Shown here one piece after another: positions 34,401-41,811 of a stretch of 64,000 nt of DNA. The stretch covers positions 4,557,501 to 4,621,500 of the forward strand of contig NZ_CP146100.1 of NCBI RefSeq assembly GCF_037023755.1. The letters are read 5' to 3'. Under the pieces are notes generated by a model. The model did no database searches, had not been told where the DNA came from, and saw only the letters and a list, made by a program, of their open reading frames with translations. A program made the translations under genes and the position numbers. Position 1 is the first letter of the stretch; each line of letters begins with the position of its first letter. The stretch is from Saccharopolyspora sp. SCSIO 74807 (GTDB lineage Bacteria > Actinomycetota > Actinomycetes > Mycobacteriales > Pseudonocardiaceae).

Positions 34401-34787
34401 CTGTCCGGTCTGAACAACGGCATCGCCGAGATGCCGCGGTTCCGCGTCGCGGGCGGTGCGGGCGTGCGCGCCATCGGCCAGGGCTGGTCGTCGCCGGACA
34501 AGGGCGGGCCGTTCGGCTGGATGAACGTCACCGCGAGCATGCGGGAACTGCCGACGTACATGAAGGACGACCTCAACCGCGATTGGGGCACGCTGTACGC
34601 GGTCGACCCGTACGAACCGAGCGCACTGCCCGCGGAGGCGGCGATGCGCACGCACCAGGAAACCCATTGGGGCACCTGGACGCCCGGCCCGCTGCCGCGG
34701 ACCGTCTCGCTGCCCGGCGACGTGCCCAGTTCCGACGACCGCAACGACATCCGGCCGCTGGACGCGGGCACCGGCAGCGACAACTAG
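31494..34787 (+). CDS. Arabinosyltransferase, Emb type (GT53 family)
   Basis: A 1097-residue GT-C glycosyltransferase of the EmbA/B/C type, which uses decaprenyl-phosphoryl-arabinose to build arabinan of arabinogalactan or lipoarabinomannan. An N-terminal membrane helix (about residues 38-60) is followed by a periplasmic carbohydrate-binding-like domain. Then comes the acidic catalytic motif SSDDGYTM near 290 and about 12 more helices. A C-terminal soluble domain (about 790-1090) has the arabinan-binding features seen in EmbC. Only one emb gene is present, as in genera with a single Emb protein. GTG 31494 is chosen over 31428 because of the -10 element at 31482. Confidence 0.93.
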   Translation: MLNAEKDDTDQATADSAPPSEAAAESRPRRPLRRLKLLATLFGLLGTVLSLAVPFLPVTHEITTLRWPTASGTTPVSAPLVTFSPVWLDAQIPCSSAQDLDARTNGPATLLSTNPPDSDYGRLTGLTLQVDNGLITLLTQGKQINTVPIPAGGCALDLHSDAVGFKARVGDNVLTNIAGDHRPQLTGIYSDLNARTDQVDGLSFEAQVDNRFESSPTALKLAVIALALVAFVASVVCLRKLDTRAGRRPPRWVQPGWWKPTLPDVAVIGSLLIWWLIGAMSSDDGYTMAIARARESAGYISNYYRWFANPEAPWGWFYEVYALWVKVSTAIPWMRLPALLMALVSWMLISREVLPRLGQQVRRSQAAGWAAAAVFLAFWLPYNNGLRSEPVIVVFSLAALCAVERAVATSRLMPAALGLVVAALAVGAGPHGIVAVLPFVAALKPLLKLLGRRVKEFGWLPVLAPISAAGFVVLNLLVWDQTWQTISEATSLKIDLGPSEKWYQELNRYNMLFSPIPDGSLTRRFPVLLVILCLVTCAVVLLRRNRIRGAALGPSRRLLAVAGMSFVALAMTQTKHTHHFGIFAAVGGALAALTALATSTTVLRSRRNRAAFFSGLMVICAFSATGPNAWWYVSGWGVRWSEETPKIGGYEASTLLLAVALIAAIIAFVEHVRADKRLAPPGGVEHRSRALRLGTAPLSLLCALLILSELAAFGAAVEKRAGGYSLGGDNINAMTGGSCGLSDYVYAETNPQAGMLKVADKQPAKAAPAVDPDVPVPSNRLEGEESPEDYLNAKLTGFNRSGLPPGNGTTTEEPDWKPPYQFGGDNAPVWGSYTQRGTGELRTQWYDVPQRAASGEVPIVLAMAGIEGGANSLAVEFGKDSPEGFQITDRRYLLQPGGPNWRDKRLVVDGKAEGTTKMRIVAVDQSVSPRGWQAVSAPRAPQLTNMTDVVGDSPTFVDWSAAFVHPCLQLSGLNNGIAEMPRFRVAGGAGVRAIGQGWSSPDKGGPFGWMNVTASMRELPTYMKDDLNRDWGTLYAVDPYEPSALPAEAAMRTHQETHWGTWTPGPLPRTVSLPGDVPSSDDRNDIRPLDAGTGSDN

Positions 34788-34823
34788 CGCCGCGCGCGAG
34801 GGCGCGGACTGATCGCAGCTAGA

Positions 34824-34858
34824 GGACCGTTCGCCCATCCGCATTGGGCGAACGGTCC
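34824..34858. terminator. Perfect 14-bp hairpin, related to the dispersed palindromes
   Basis: GGACCGTTCGCCCA (34824-34837) pairs perfectly with TGGGCGAACGGTCC (34845-34858), loop of seven bases. It is placed between convergent genes, 37 bases after the arabinosyltransferase stop. Confidence 0.75.
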
Positions 34859-34906
34859 GTTCGTTCCACGGACGATCGCTCCCGGCGGATGACGCTCGCG
34901 CGCAGT

Positions 34907-34960
34907 CCGAGTGAACGGCCTGTTCGTCCAGTCTATTGGGACCAACAGTCCGTTCACTCC
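34907..34960. repeat. Dispersed palindromic repeat, copy 2
   Basis: It matches the element at 19084-19138 along its whole length, with TTGGGACCAACAGTCCGTTC here versus TTGGGACCAACGGTCCGTTC there. The arms AGTGAACGGCCTGTT (34910-34924) and AACAGTCCGTTCACT (34944-34958) pair with one mismatch. It also lies at a convergent gene end. Confidence 0.75.
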
Positions 34961-34971
34961 AGGGCTTCGGC

Positions 34972-35595
34972 CTAGCCGAGCAGGGCCGCGAGCTCCTCGC
35001 GGGTGCCGCGGAAGGCGTTCGCGTCCACCGGGGACTGCTCGGCCACGGTCGCGGAGCTGGTGAACTGCAGGACGGCGACGCCAAGGCCGCCGTAGCCGCC
35101 CCACTGCGCGTCGTAGAAGTCGCGGTAGCGCTCGTAGATCTCGCTGGCGTAGCCGCCTTCGTTGCTCGCGTAGCGCGAGTACCACAGCGCGGGCAGCCCG
35201 GTCAGGTCCGGCGAGCCGATCTGCTCCCAGTACCAGCGCGGCAGGTACAGCAGCGGGGAGCGGTACCCGGCGGCCACCAGCCGCCCGATGATGTCGCGGG
35301 ACAGGTCGGCCCCGCCTCCGCCGTCCTCCACGTCGAGGATCACCGGCACGTCGGCGGGCACGGTCGCGGTGATGTGCGCGGTCTGCGCCTCGGCGCTGGA
35401 ATCGCCGCGCTGGTAGTGGTACGCGGCCACCAGCAGCCCGGCGGCGCGTCCTGCTTCGAGGTTGGCGCCGAACCGGGAGTCGACGAACGAGCTGCCCTCG
35501 GTGGCCTTGAAGAACGCGAAGTCGAACCCTTCCGCCCGGGTGCGGGCCAGGTCGAACGCGCCTTGGTGGTGGGAGATGTCGATGCCGTAGAGCAC
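34972..35595 (-). CDS. GH25 family lysozyme (muramidase)
   Basis: A 207-residue protein that cleaves the peptidoglycan MurNAc-GlcNAc link. The start is set at GTG 35595 because TAGGTGAGG lies six bases before it; GTG 35607 would use that same sequence as coding. The GH25 motifs are GIDISHHQG (Asp6) and the catalytic VILDVED (Asp88 and Glu90), with HYQRGDSSAEAQ between. There is no signal peptide, so the protein may stay cytoplasmic, be released by lysis, or use a non-classical route. A DUF1906-like glycoside hydrolase is a less likely reading. Convergent with the arabinosyltransferase. Confidence 0.85.
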   Translation of the reverse strand: MLYGIDISHHQGAFDLARTRAEGFDFAFFKATEGSSFVDSRFGANLEAGRAAGLLVAAYHYQRGDSSAEAQTAHITATVPADVPVILDVEDGGGGADLSRDIIGRLVAAGYRSPLLYLPRWYWEQIGSPDLTGLPALWYSRYASNEGGYASEIYERYRDFYDAQWGGYGGLGVAVLQFTSSATVAEQSPVDANAFRGTREELAALLG

Positions 35596-35810
35596 AGCGG
35601 GCCTCACCTAGGAAGAGTTTGCGGATGGTGCGCGGATCGCCGTTGGTCAGGACTTGCGATCAAGCTAGCGGATCGGGCGTGCCGGGTGGGGCGTTTCGGA
35701 GGATTCGGACCGAAATGACCGGTGCGCGGAGACCGCGAGCCCCCAGGTTGGCCCACTGCCGACCGGGTTTCCTAGGGTTATCGCGCAGGTAGTCGAGCAG
35801 GGGAGTTCAC

Positions 35811-36560
35811 GTGGCACAGACCGCCGTGGTGACCGGAGCGAGCAGTGGGATCGGTGCGGCGACCGCCCGCAGGCTGGCAGCGGATGGTTACGACGTGGTG
35901 GTGGCGGCCCGCCGCCAGGACCGGCTGGAGTCGCTGGCCGCCGAGATCGGCGGACGCGCGCTGGCGCTGGACGTGACCGACAAGGACTCCGTGGCCGCGT
36001 TCGCCGCCGAGTTGGACGACTGCGCCGTGCTGATCAACAACGCCGGTGGCGCGTGGGGTTCGGAGTCGGTCGCCGAGGGCCACGCCGAGGACTGGCAGCG
36101 GATGTTCTCGGTCAACGTGCTCGGCGTGCTGCACGTGACCCAGGCGCTGCTGCCGCTGCTGCGCGCCGGGGGCGGCGGCACGATCGTGAACCTGACCTCG
36201 ACCGCCGCGTACGTGAACTACGAGGGCGGCGGCGGTTACAGCGCCGCCAAGCACGGCGCGCACGCGCTGACCGAGACGCTGCGGCTGGAGCTGGCGGGCG
36301 ACCCGGTGCGGGTGATCGAGATCCAGCCGGGGATGGTGCACACCGACGAGTTCTCGGTGAACCGCTTCCGCGGTGACCAGGACAAGGCCGACGCGGTCTA
36401 CGAGAACGTGGACCGGCCGCTGACCGCCGATGACGTCGCCGGGGTGATCCAGATGACGGTGGCGCAGCCGCTGCACGTCAATGTTGATCGCCTGGTGCTG
36501 CGTCCGGTGGCGCAGGCCGCGCAGCACAAGGTGCACCGCGGCCCGCTGTTCGAGGACTGA
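35811..36560 (+). CDS. SDR family oxidoreductase (classical, YdfG-like)
   Basis: A 249-residue NADP(H)-dependent dehydrogenase. GTG 35811 follows GGGGAG. It shows the TGASSGIG cofactor motif (residues 9-16), NNAGG at about 80, a catalytic serine in LTSTAAYVNY, and the YSAAKH tyrosine-lysine pair near 145. The C-terminal half resembles YdfG-type enzymes that oxidise 3-hydroxy acids or serine. Substrate is uncertain. The gene stands alone between the lysozyme and a minus-strand membrane protein. Confidence 0.9.
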   Translation: MAQTAVVTGASSGIGAATARRLAADGYDVVVAARRQDRLESLAAEIGGRALALDVTDKDSVAAFAAELDDCAVLINNAGGAWGSESVAEGHAEDWQRMFSVNVLGVLHVTQALLPLLRAGGGGTIVNLTSTAAYVNYEGGGGYSAAKHGAHALTETLRLELAGDPVRVIEIQPGMVHTDEFSVNRFRGDQDKADAVYENVDRPLTADDVAGVIQMTVAQPLHVNVDRLVLRPVAQAAQHKVHRGPLFED

Positions 36561-36637
36561 TCCCGGGAGCCCGCCCGAAGCGGCCGGCGGCTCAGTCGCC
36601 GGTCCGCTCGCGCGCCGCGTAGCGCTCGGGGGTCGCC

Positions 36638-37354
36638 TCAGCCGTCCGCGCGGTTCGGGCGCGGCCGCCAGTACTGCTGCTTCTTGCGGTCGTGCACCAG
36701 GTATCCGGCGCGGGCGAGTTCGGCGCGCAGCTGCGCCGCCTCGGCTCCGTGCCGCTTGGCGAGCGCGTGCTTGCGGGTCCGCAGCAGCGAGTTCGCTCGC
36801 ACCCCTACATCCGGATCGTCCTCGGCCCACAACCGGTACTCACCGGCGTGCGGGTCGCCTTGGCTCCACCGGTATCCGTGCGCCCGGAAAGCCTCGCGCA
36901 GCGTGTGGACCGGGATGGCGGTGGCTTCGTGGGCGAGTTCGTCCCCGTCGTCGTCCAGCAGCACCAGCGTTCCGCCGCCCGCGAACGCCGTGCGGACGCA
37001 GGTCCCGTCGATCGTCTGCGCGGGCCGCCTCCCGCGGCGCAGCTCCACGCCCTCGGCCGTCACCGACACCGCGAGCCGATCAGTGGCCATGTAGGAGGCG
37101 AAGCCGAGCCCGGCGACCATCCCGAAACCGGCCACCGCGAGCGTGCCGTGCGGCTGCGGCAGCGAGGCCACCAGCTCGAACGGCCCTTGGAACGGCGCCC
37201 ACGGCAGCCCGGCGACCCAACCGGCCAGCAACGTCACCAGGCAGCCGAGCAGCCCGCCGGCCACCGGCAGCCCGATCCAGGCGCCGTAGCGCCGGTAGCT
37301 CGGCTCGACGGCCACCGTCGCGGTCTGCTGCGCCGGGGCGGAGTTGCGCGTCAT
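36638..37354 (-). CDS. YqeB-like membrane protein
   Basis: A 238-residue protein, ATG 37354. Two membrane helices lie at about residues 26-46 and 70-90, on either side of the WVAGLPWAPFQGPFELV segment. A cytoplasmic domain rich in D and E follows. The tail (LRAELARAGYLVHDRKKQQYWRPR) is highly conserved in proteins annotated YqeB in actinobacteria, whose function is unknown. A longer frame to 37828 crosses the small secreted-protein gene and is rejected. It is divergent from that gene, 90 bases apart. Confidence 0.7.
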   Translation of the reverse strand: MTRNSAPAQQTATVAVEPSYRRYGAWIGLPVAGGLLGCLVTLLAGWVAGLPWAPFQGPFELVASLPQPHGTLAVAGFGMVAGLGFASYMATDRLAVSVTAEGVELRRGRRPAQTIDGTCVRTAFAGGGTLVLLDDDGDELAHEATAIPVHTLREAFRAHGYRWSQGDPHAGEYRLWAEDDPDVGVRANSLLRTRKHALAKRHGAEAAQLRAELARAGYLVHDRKKQQYWRPRPNRADG

Positions 37355-37444
37355 GCACCCGATTATCCGAGCGGACGCCCGGTTCATCGCGGGCGGGGGT
37401 TGGTCAAGTGGCGAACCGGCCGCAGCGCCTGTGCAATGAGCGGC

Positions 37445-37750
37445 ATGAGGACATCGCGGTGGGTAGCCACAGGATTTCTGCTCGTGTGCACGGCCGGAAT
37501 GCTGGGGGCGACGACTCCGGCGGGAGCAGGCGGGGAGATCACGGTGACCGGCAAGGTCCAATCCGGGGTCGAGTCCCGCTGCATGGTGCTCCCCGCGCAA
37601 GGCCGCTCGCCGTACCTGTTGCTCGGAGGGGATCCGGCGGTGGTCAAACCTGGTGCGCACCTGGTGGTGCGTGGCCATCCGGAACCCGGCGCGCCAACCA
37701 CGTGCATGCAGGGGACCCCGCTGCACGTGAGCGAGGCGCATCCGGCTTAG
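37445..37750 (+). CDS. Small secreted protein, DUF5818-like
   Basis: A 101-residue protein, ATG 37445 (37436 also in frame). A signal peptide covers about residues 1-27, ending TTPAGA-GG. The mature 75 residues contain two cysteines that could form a disulfide (SRCMVL and TTCMQG), and a YLLLGGDPAVVKPGAHLVVRG stretch typical of small OB-like or DUF5818 modules. No function is assigned. It is followed by a strong terminator at 37786-37826, so it is a monocistronic unit. Confidence 0.65.
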   Translation: MRTSRWVATGFLLVCTAGMLGATTPAGAGGEITVTGKVQSGVESRCMVLPAQGRSPYLLLGGDPAVVKPGAHLVVRGHPEPGAPTTCMQGTPLHVSEAHPA

Positions 37751-37785
37751 CCCGGACGAGGGGGGTTGAGTCGGAAGCGCCGGTC

Positions 37786-37832
37786 GGGGGCCGGTCTGCC
37801 GTGGTCGGGGCGGCAGACCGGCCCCCATTTTC
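37786..37832 (+). terminator. Strong intrinsic terminator after the secreted protein gene
   Basis: GGGGGCCGGTCTGCCG (37786-37801) pairs perfectly with CGGCAGACCGGCCCCC (37811-37826), followed by ATTTTC. The 345-base gap (37751-38095) also contains a CTCAC-GAAAT-GTGAG palindrome at 37895-37909 and no gene. Confidence 0.85.
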
Positions 37833-38095
37833 GCGTCCGCGGCGGAGATCCGGGGGACTGCAAGGCGCCTGCGGCCTGCCGCTCGCGCCGACCGCTCACG
37901 AAATGTGAGTGACGGGCTGGGGATCGGCCTTCAAAAGCACGGTGTCGGCGCCGTTGAGGATTCGTTGCGTGCTTGACCAGTGACCTGGTGTGTCCGATGA
38001 CACCCGGCTCAGGACCAAGTACCCGGTGAAATAATCCGTTCGAGCGGCCACTCTGGAACTGCACGATCCGAGTGGTCCGCGCAAGGAGAACGACG

Positions 38096-38536
38096 ATGAT
38101 CCGAACCCCGTACGGCGCCCCGAAAACCCCGTTCGACCAAGCTGAGCGGCAGCACACCGCGGGAACGGTCCAGGTGCCCGCGCCGCGGGCCGATCGGCCG
38201 GGCACCGCCGAGGTGCCCGCGCAGCAGGGCGGGCCCCGCAGCGAGGTGGCCGCGCTGGTCGTCGCCCGCGGGGCGGACAAGGGCTCCGAGTTCCCGCTGG
38301 CGGGCGCGTGCACCGTGCTGGGCAGGCACCGCGATTGCGACATCGTGCTCGGTGACGTCACGGTTTCGCGCTACCACACCGAGATCCACCGCGTTGGCGA
38401 CCAGTTCGTCGTCGCCGATGCCGGTTCGCTCAACGGCACCTACCTGAACCGGCACGTGGTGGATCGGGCCGAACTCTCCGACGGTGACGAGATCTGGGTG
38501 GGCAAGGTCCGCTTCACCTTCCGCTCCGGCCGGTGA
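38096..38536 (+). CDS. FHA-domain protein, GarA-like
   Basis: A 146-residue protein, ATG 38096 after AAGGAGAA. The C-terminal 95 residues form one FHA domain: GRHRDCDIVL, VTVSRYHTEI and DAGSLNGTYLN carry the phosphothreonine-binding R, S, H and N residues. The N-terminus is a flexible tail with two TP motifs; GarA and OdhI have a TT motif there that Ser/Thr kinases phosphorylate, but a matching ETTS motif is absent. A regulatory adaptor role in kinase signalling is likely; a direct metabolic target cannot be claimed. Confidence 0.88.
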   Translation: MIRTPYGAPKTPFDQAERQHTAGTVQVPAPRADRPGTAEVPAQQGGPRSEVAALVVARGADKGSEFPLAGACTVLGRHRDCDIVLGDVTVSRYHTEIHRVGDQFVVADAGSLNGTYLNRHVVDRAELSDGDEIWVGKVRFTFRSGR

Positions 38537-38553
38537 GACGAGGCCGAAGCGCA

Positions 38554-38582
38554 CGGGGCGGGTGGCTGTGCCGCCCGCCCCG
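38554..38582. terminator. Bidirectional hairpin between the FHA and SDR genes
   Basis: CGGGGCGGGTGGC (38554-38566) pairs with GCCGCCCGCCCCG (38570-38582), one G-T pair, 3-base loop. The genes on either side are convergent. Confidence 0.7.
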
Positions 38583-38612
38583 AATGCCTGGCTGCGCGCC
38601 GCTTTCGGCCGG

Positions 38613-39479
38613 TCAGCCGGGGTGGGTTTCGCCGCCCACCGGGGCGAACACCTCGCCGGTGTAGTAGCTGGAAAGCCGGTCCGCGGCGAAGAACACGTAG
38701 GACGGGGCGATCTCGTCCGGTTCACCGCGCCTGCCCATCGGGGCTTGCTCGCCGAACCCTTCGACCTTCTCCGCCGGCATCGTCGACGGGATCAGCGGTG
38801 TCCACACCGGACCGGGTGCCACGCAGTTCACCCGGATCCCGCGTCCGGCGAACGATTGCGCCAGCGACTTGGTGAGCGTGTGCACCGCGCTCTTGCTGGC
38901 CGAGTAGTCCATCATCGACTTGTTGCCGCGAAGTCCGTTCACCGAGCCGGTGTTGATGATCGAGCCGCCGTCGCCCATGTGCGGCAGCGCGGCGCGGATC
39001 ACCCAGAACGGCGCGTAGACGTTGACCTTGAAAGTGCGGTCGAACTGCTCGTCGGTGATCTCGGTGAAATCGCTTTCCACGGCTTGCGTTCCGGCGTGGT
39101 TGACCAGCAAATCGATCCCGCCGAGCTCTCCGGCCACTTCGGTCACCAGATGTTCGCACTCCGAGCGCGAGCCCAGATCTCCTTTGTGCAGCGAACAACG
39201 CCGCTGCTGCGCGGTCACGAGCCCGGCGGTGTGCCGGGCGTCGTCGTCCTCGGAGTCGCCGAAGTAGACGATCGCGACGTCGGCTCCTTCCTTGGCGAAC
39301 GCGGCCGCGACGGCCCGGCCGATCCCGGAGTCGCCGCCGGTGATCAGGGCGCGCTTGTCCTGCAGCAGCCCGCGTCCCTCGTAGTCGCGCATCTCGTCGC
39401 GCGGTCGCGGCGTCATCTCGCCGGTGGCTCCCGGCGGTTGCTGCTGCTGTGCGGGGACGCTGGTCTGTTGGCGGGTCAT
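38613..39479 (-). CDS. SDR family oxidoreductase, general-stress GSP39/YhxC type
   Basis: A 288-residue dehydrogenase, ATG 39479. It has the extended N-terminus of the GSP39/YdaD group (about 40 residues before the Rossmann fold), the cofactor motif TGGDSGIGRA, the NHAGTQ block where most SDRs have NNAG, and DYSASKSAVH with the catalytic Tyr and Lys. Homologues in Bacillus are induced by general stress. The substrate is unknown. A gas vesicle cluster begins divergently at 39774; gas vesicle genes of Streptomyces respond to osmotic stress, so a shared stress context is possible but not shown. Confidence 0.88.
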   Translation of the reverse strand: MTRQQTSVPAQQQQPPGATGEMTPRPRDEMRDYEGRGLLQDKRALITGGDSGIGRAVAAAFAKEGADVAIVYFGDSEDDDARHTAGLVTAQQRRCSLHKGDLGSRSECEHLVTEVAGELGGIDLLVNHAGTQAVESDFTEITDEQFDRTFKVNVYAPFWVIRAALPHMGDGGSIINTGSVNGLRGNKSMMDYSASKSAVHTLTKSLAQSFAGRGIRVNCVAPGPVWTPLIPSTMPAEKVEGFGEQAPMGRRGEPDEIAPSYVFFAADRLSSYYTGEVFAPVGGETHPG

Positions 39480-39773
39480 CGGATCCCCCCGTCTTCGGCG
39501 ATCGGACGCGTGCGGTTCAGGCGTTGGCCGCGAGGCGGGATCGTTAAACCCGCTCGAAGATTCGCCGGCCGCCGGGGGAATCGATTTCCGAAGCTGATCC
39601 GCTTGGTGTGCGGCGGAATTCGCTCTCGATCCCTATGTCGACGAGCTTCGTTGGGAGTACTGTCGAGAAGAACCCGGTGTCCGCGCAGCGGTCCGGCCCC
39701 GTGACTGTCCAAAATGGATGATAACGATCTGCCGCGCACGACGCGGAATCGGTGATTCGGGAGGAGGTCGGTG
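39480..39773. other. Divergent control region of the stress SDR and gas vesicle cluster
   Basis: About 290 bases with no gene. It should contain the promoter of the gas vesicle operon. I find no convincing stress-sigma (GTTT/GGGTAT) or vegetative promoter, so it remains unplaced. Confidence 0.4.
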
Positions 39774-40307
39774 ATGCGGACGCAGGTCGCCGCAGCGGTG
39801 GCGCTGGGCTACTTCCTCGGGCGTACCAAGAAGATGAAGCTCGCCATCACCATCGGCGGGGTACTGGCCGGGCGTCGGTTCGGCACCGACCCGCAACAGC
39901 TGTTGCGGCAGGGGGCGAAGGTGCTGTCGTCCTCGCCGGGGCTGAGTTCGGTAACCGAAACCGTGCGGGGCCGGCTGGCCGACGCGGCGAAGGAAGCGGC
40001 CACTGCGGCGCTGTCCGGTCGCATCGATTCGCTCGGCGACAGCCTGACCGAACGTGCGGCGAAGCTGCGCGGCACCGGTGGCGGAGAATCCGGCGAGGAG
40101 TCCGGGCGTCGCGAGTCCGATCCGACTTCCTCGGCTGCCGAGTCGGCGCCCGATTCCGGCACCGAACGACCGCGCGCGCGGTCGTCGCGCCCGCGGCCGG
40201 AGCAGGCGGCGCGTTCCCGCGCGCAAGACCGCCCGCGCCCGGAACAGGCACCGCGGAGCCCTTCGGAGGCACGTCCGCGCAGCAGGCGGGGAGGCGATGA
40301 TGGCTGA
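39774..40307 (+). CDS. Gas vesicle accessory protein, GvpY-like
   Basis: A 177-residue protein, ATG 39774 with GGAGG seven bases upstream. An N-terminal hydrophobic segment (about 8-30, AVALGYFLGRTKKMKLAITI) precedes a helical stretch. From about residue 100 it is low-complexity, rich in R, S, E and P. Streptomyces gas vesicle clusters carry two accessory genes, gvpY and gvpZ, at this position, and this one has the position and size of gvpY. The name is by synteny only; homology cannot be tested here. Its stop overlaps the next start, so it is the first gene of the operon. Confidence 0.6.
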   Translation: MRTQVAAAVALGYFLGRTKKMKLAITIGGVLAGRRFGTDPQQLLRQGAKVLSSSPGLSSVTETVRGRLADAAKEAATAALSGRIDSLGDSLTERAAKLRGTGGGESGEESGRRESDPTSSAAESAPDSGTERPRARSSRPRPEQAARSRAQDRPRPEQAPRSPSEARPRSRRGGDDG

Positions 40308-41388
40308 CCGGCGCGATCAGGAATCCGGCTCCGGGGCGGAGGCACAGCCGCTGGAACACCTCAAAAGCGCCGCCCAGGACCTGCTCACCGCCCTGGTGGA
40401 GCGAGTCGCGGGCTCGGCGGGCAAGCAGGTCGAGCAGCTGACCGATCGGCTCACCGACTACGCGGGCGACGGCGGTGGACCGGGCCTGATGGCCGCGGTG
40501 ACCGGTGGCAAGAAGCTCGCCGAGGGCAGCGGGCCGTTGAAGGCGGCGCTCGGCGCGGGCACCGAGGCGGTGAAGCAGGCCGCCGGCGGTGGCGCGGGCG
40601 GCGGCGGATCGTCGGGCGGCAGCGCCAAGGTCGTCAACATCGTCGAGCAGAACGACGTCGGGCTGCCGCTGCGGGTGGTCTACGACCAGTGGACCCTGCT
40701 GGAGGATTTCCCCGGCTTCACCCGCAAAGTCGAAAGCGTCGAGCAGGAATCCGACGAGAAGGTCAACTGGCGCGCGCAGATCTTCCTGTCGCACCGCAGC
40801 TGGCAGTCCACGATCGTGGAGCAGGTCCCGGATTCGCGGATCGTGTGGACCTCCACCGGCTCGAAGGGTTCGGTGGACGGCACGGTGTCCTTCCACGAGC
40901 TCACGCCCACCTTGACCCGGATCCTGCTGGTGCTCGAGTACCACCCGCAGGGATTCTTCGAGAAGACCGCGAACCTGTGGCGTGCGCAGGGACGCCGGGT
41001 GCGTTCGGACTTCAAGCACATCAAGCGGCACATGATGACGCGCACCATCCTCGAACAGGACGAGATCGAGGGATGGCGCGGGGAGATCCGCGACCGCGAG
41101 GTGGTTCGCAGCCACGACGACGCGGTGGCGGCCGAAGGCGAGCAATCCGAGGGCGCGGGACGCGACGAGTACCGGGATCAGGACGAATACCCGGAAGACG
41201 ATGCGTACCGCGACGACGAGTACGGGGACGACGAAGGCCGGCGTGGCGAGTACGGGGACGGCGAGTACCGCGAGCGCACCGACGAGGACTACGCGGACCG
41301 CTACTCGGACGAGGAGTACGGCGACGACGAGGACGAGCCCGCGCCGACGCCGCGCCGTTCCCGGATGCGCACGCGCCGAAGCAGGTGA
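40297..41388 (+). CDS. SRPBCC (START-like) gas vesicle accessory protein, GvpZ-like
   Basis: A 363-residue protein, ATG 40297 or 40300 inside the end of the preceding gene. A helical N-terminus (residues 1-100) with a glycine-serine linker is followed by a polyketide-cyclase/SRPBCC domain (about 110-250; VYDQWTLLEDFPGFTRKVES and WRAQIFLSHRSWQS). The C-terminal 110 residues are extremely acidic, made of DEY, DDEYG and EYRE repeats. In Streptomyces a comparable protein follows gvpY. It may shield or solubilise the hydrophobic GvpA before assembly; that is inference. Confidence 0.7.
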   Translation: MMADRRDQESGSGAEAQPLEHLKSAAQDLLTALVERVAGSAGKQVEQLTDRLTDYAGDGGGPGLMAAVTGGKKLAEGSGPLKAALGAGTEAVKQAAGGGAGGGGSSGGSAKVVNIVEQNDVGLPLRVVYDQWTLLEDFPGFTRKVESVEQESDEKVNWRAQIFLSHRSWQSTIVEQVPDSRIVWTSTGSKGSVDGTVSFHELTPTLTRILLVLEYHPQGFFEKTANLWRAQGRRVRSDFKHIKRHMMTRTILEQDEIEGWRGEIRDREVVRSHDDAVAAEGEQSEGAGRDEYRDQDEYPEDDAYRDDEYGDDEGRRGEYGDGEYRERTDEDYADRYSDEEYGDDEDEPAPTPRRSRMRTRRSR

Positions 41389-41394
41389 TCACAA

Positions 41395-41811
41395 GTGACG
41401 GTGGCGAACGCGCAAGGCGGATCCGTCGAGCGGGGATCGGCGGGGAACCTGGCCGACGTCGTGGAACTGATCCTGGACAAGGGCTTGGTGATCGACGCTT
41501 TCGTGCGCGTCTCACTGGTGGGCATCGAACTGCTCACGGTGGACGCCCGGATCGTGGTGGCCAGTGTGGACACCTACCTGCGGTTCGCGGAGGCGACCAA
41601 CCGCCTCGATCTGGATCAGAAGGGCGGCAAGGACCTGCCGGAGCTGATGCAGAGCATGTCCGAGGGCGTGACCCAGGGCGGCGCGCAGGGCAAGACCAAG
41701 GGCGTGCTGGACGCGGCCAAGGACAAGTACGACGAGATCCGCACCGAACAGGAACCGGAGCGCGAGCCGGCCCGGCCGCGGCGCGAACGGGGCAGGGAGC
41801 GCGAGCGATGA
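41395..41811 (+). CDS. gvpA: Gas vesicle structural protein GvpA
   Basis: A 138-residue protein that forms the ribs of the vesicle wall. The GvpA core is at residues 18-75: [20 protein letters not shown], then [20 protein letters not shown] and [12 protein letters not shown]. The internal beta-strand and helix pattern matches the family closely. A charged tail of about 60 residues ([21 protein letters not shown]) follows the core, as in Streptomyces GvpA. GTG 41395 has CAGGTG upstream. The gene overlaps gvpF by four bases (ATGA) and is the fourth-shortest of the cluster. Confidence 0.92.
   Translation: MTVANAQGGSVERGSAGNLADVVELILDKGLVIDAFVRVSLVGIELLTVDARIVVASVDTYLRFAEATNRLDLDQKGGKDLPELMQSMSEGVTQGGAQGKTKGVLDAAKDKYDEIRTEQEPEREPARPRRERGRERER

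Noticed and set aside
32871-35084. Very long minus-strand open frames opposite real genes (also 2854-4404, 14601-17111, 26634-28658, 58385-60406 and 61720-63222)
   Set aside because: These are shadows caused by high GC at third codon positions; their products are rich in R, H, Q and D and lack domains, while the opposite strand encodes clear families.
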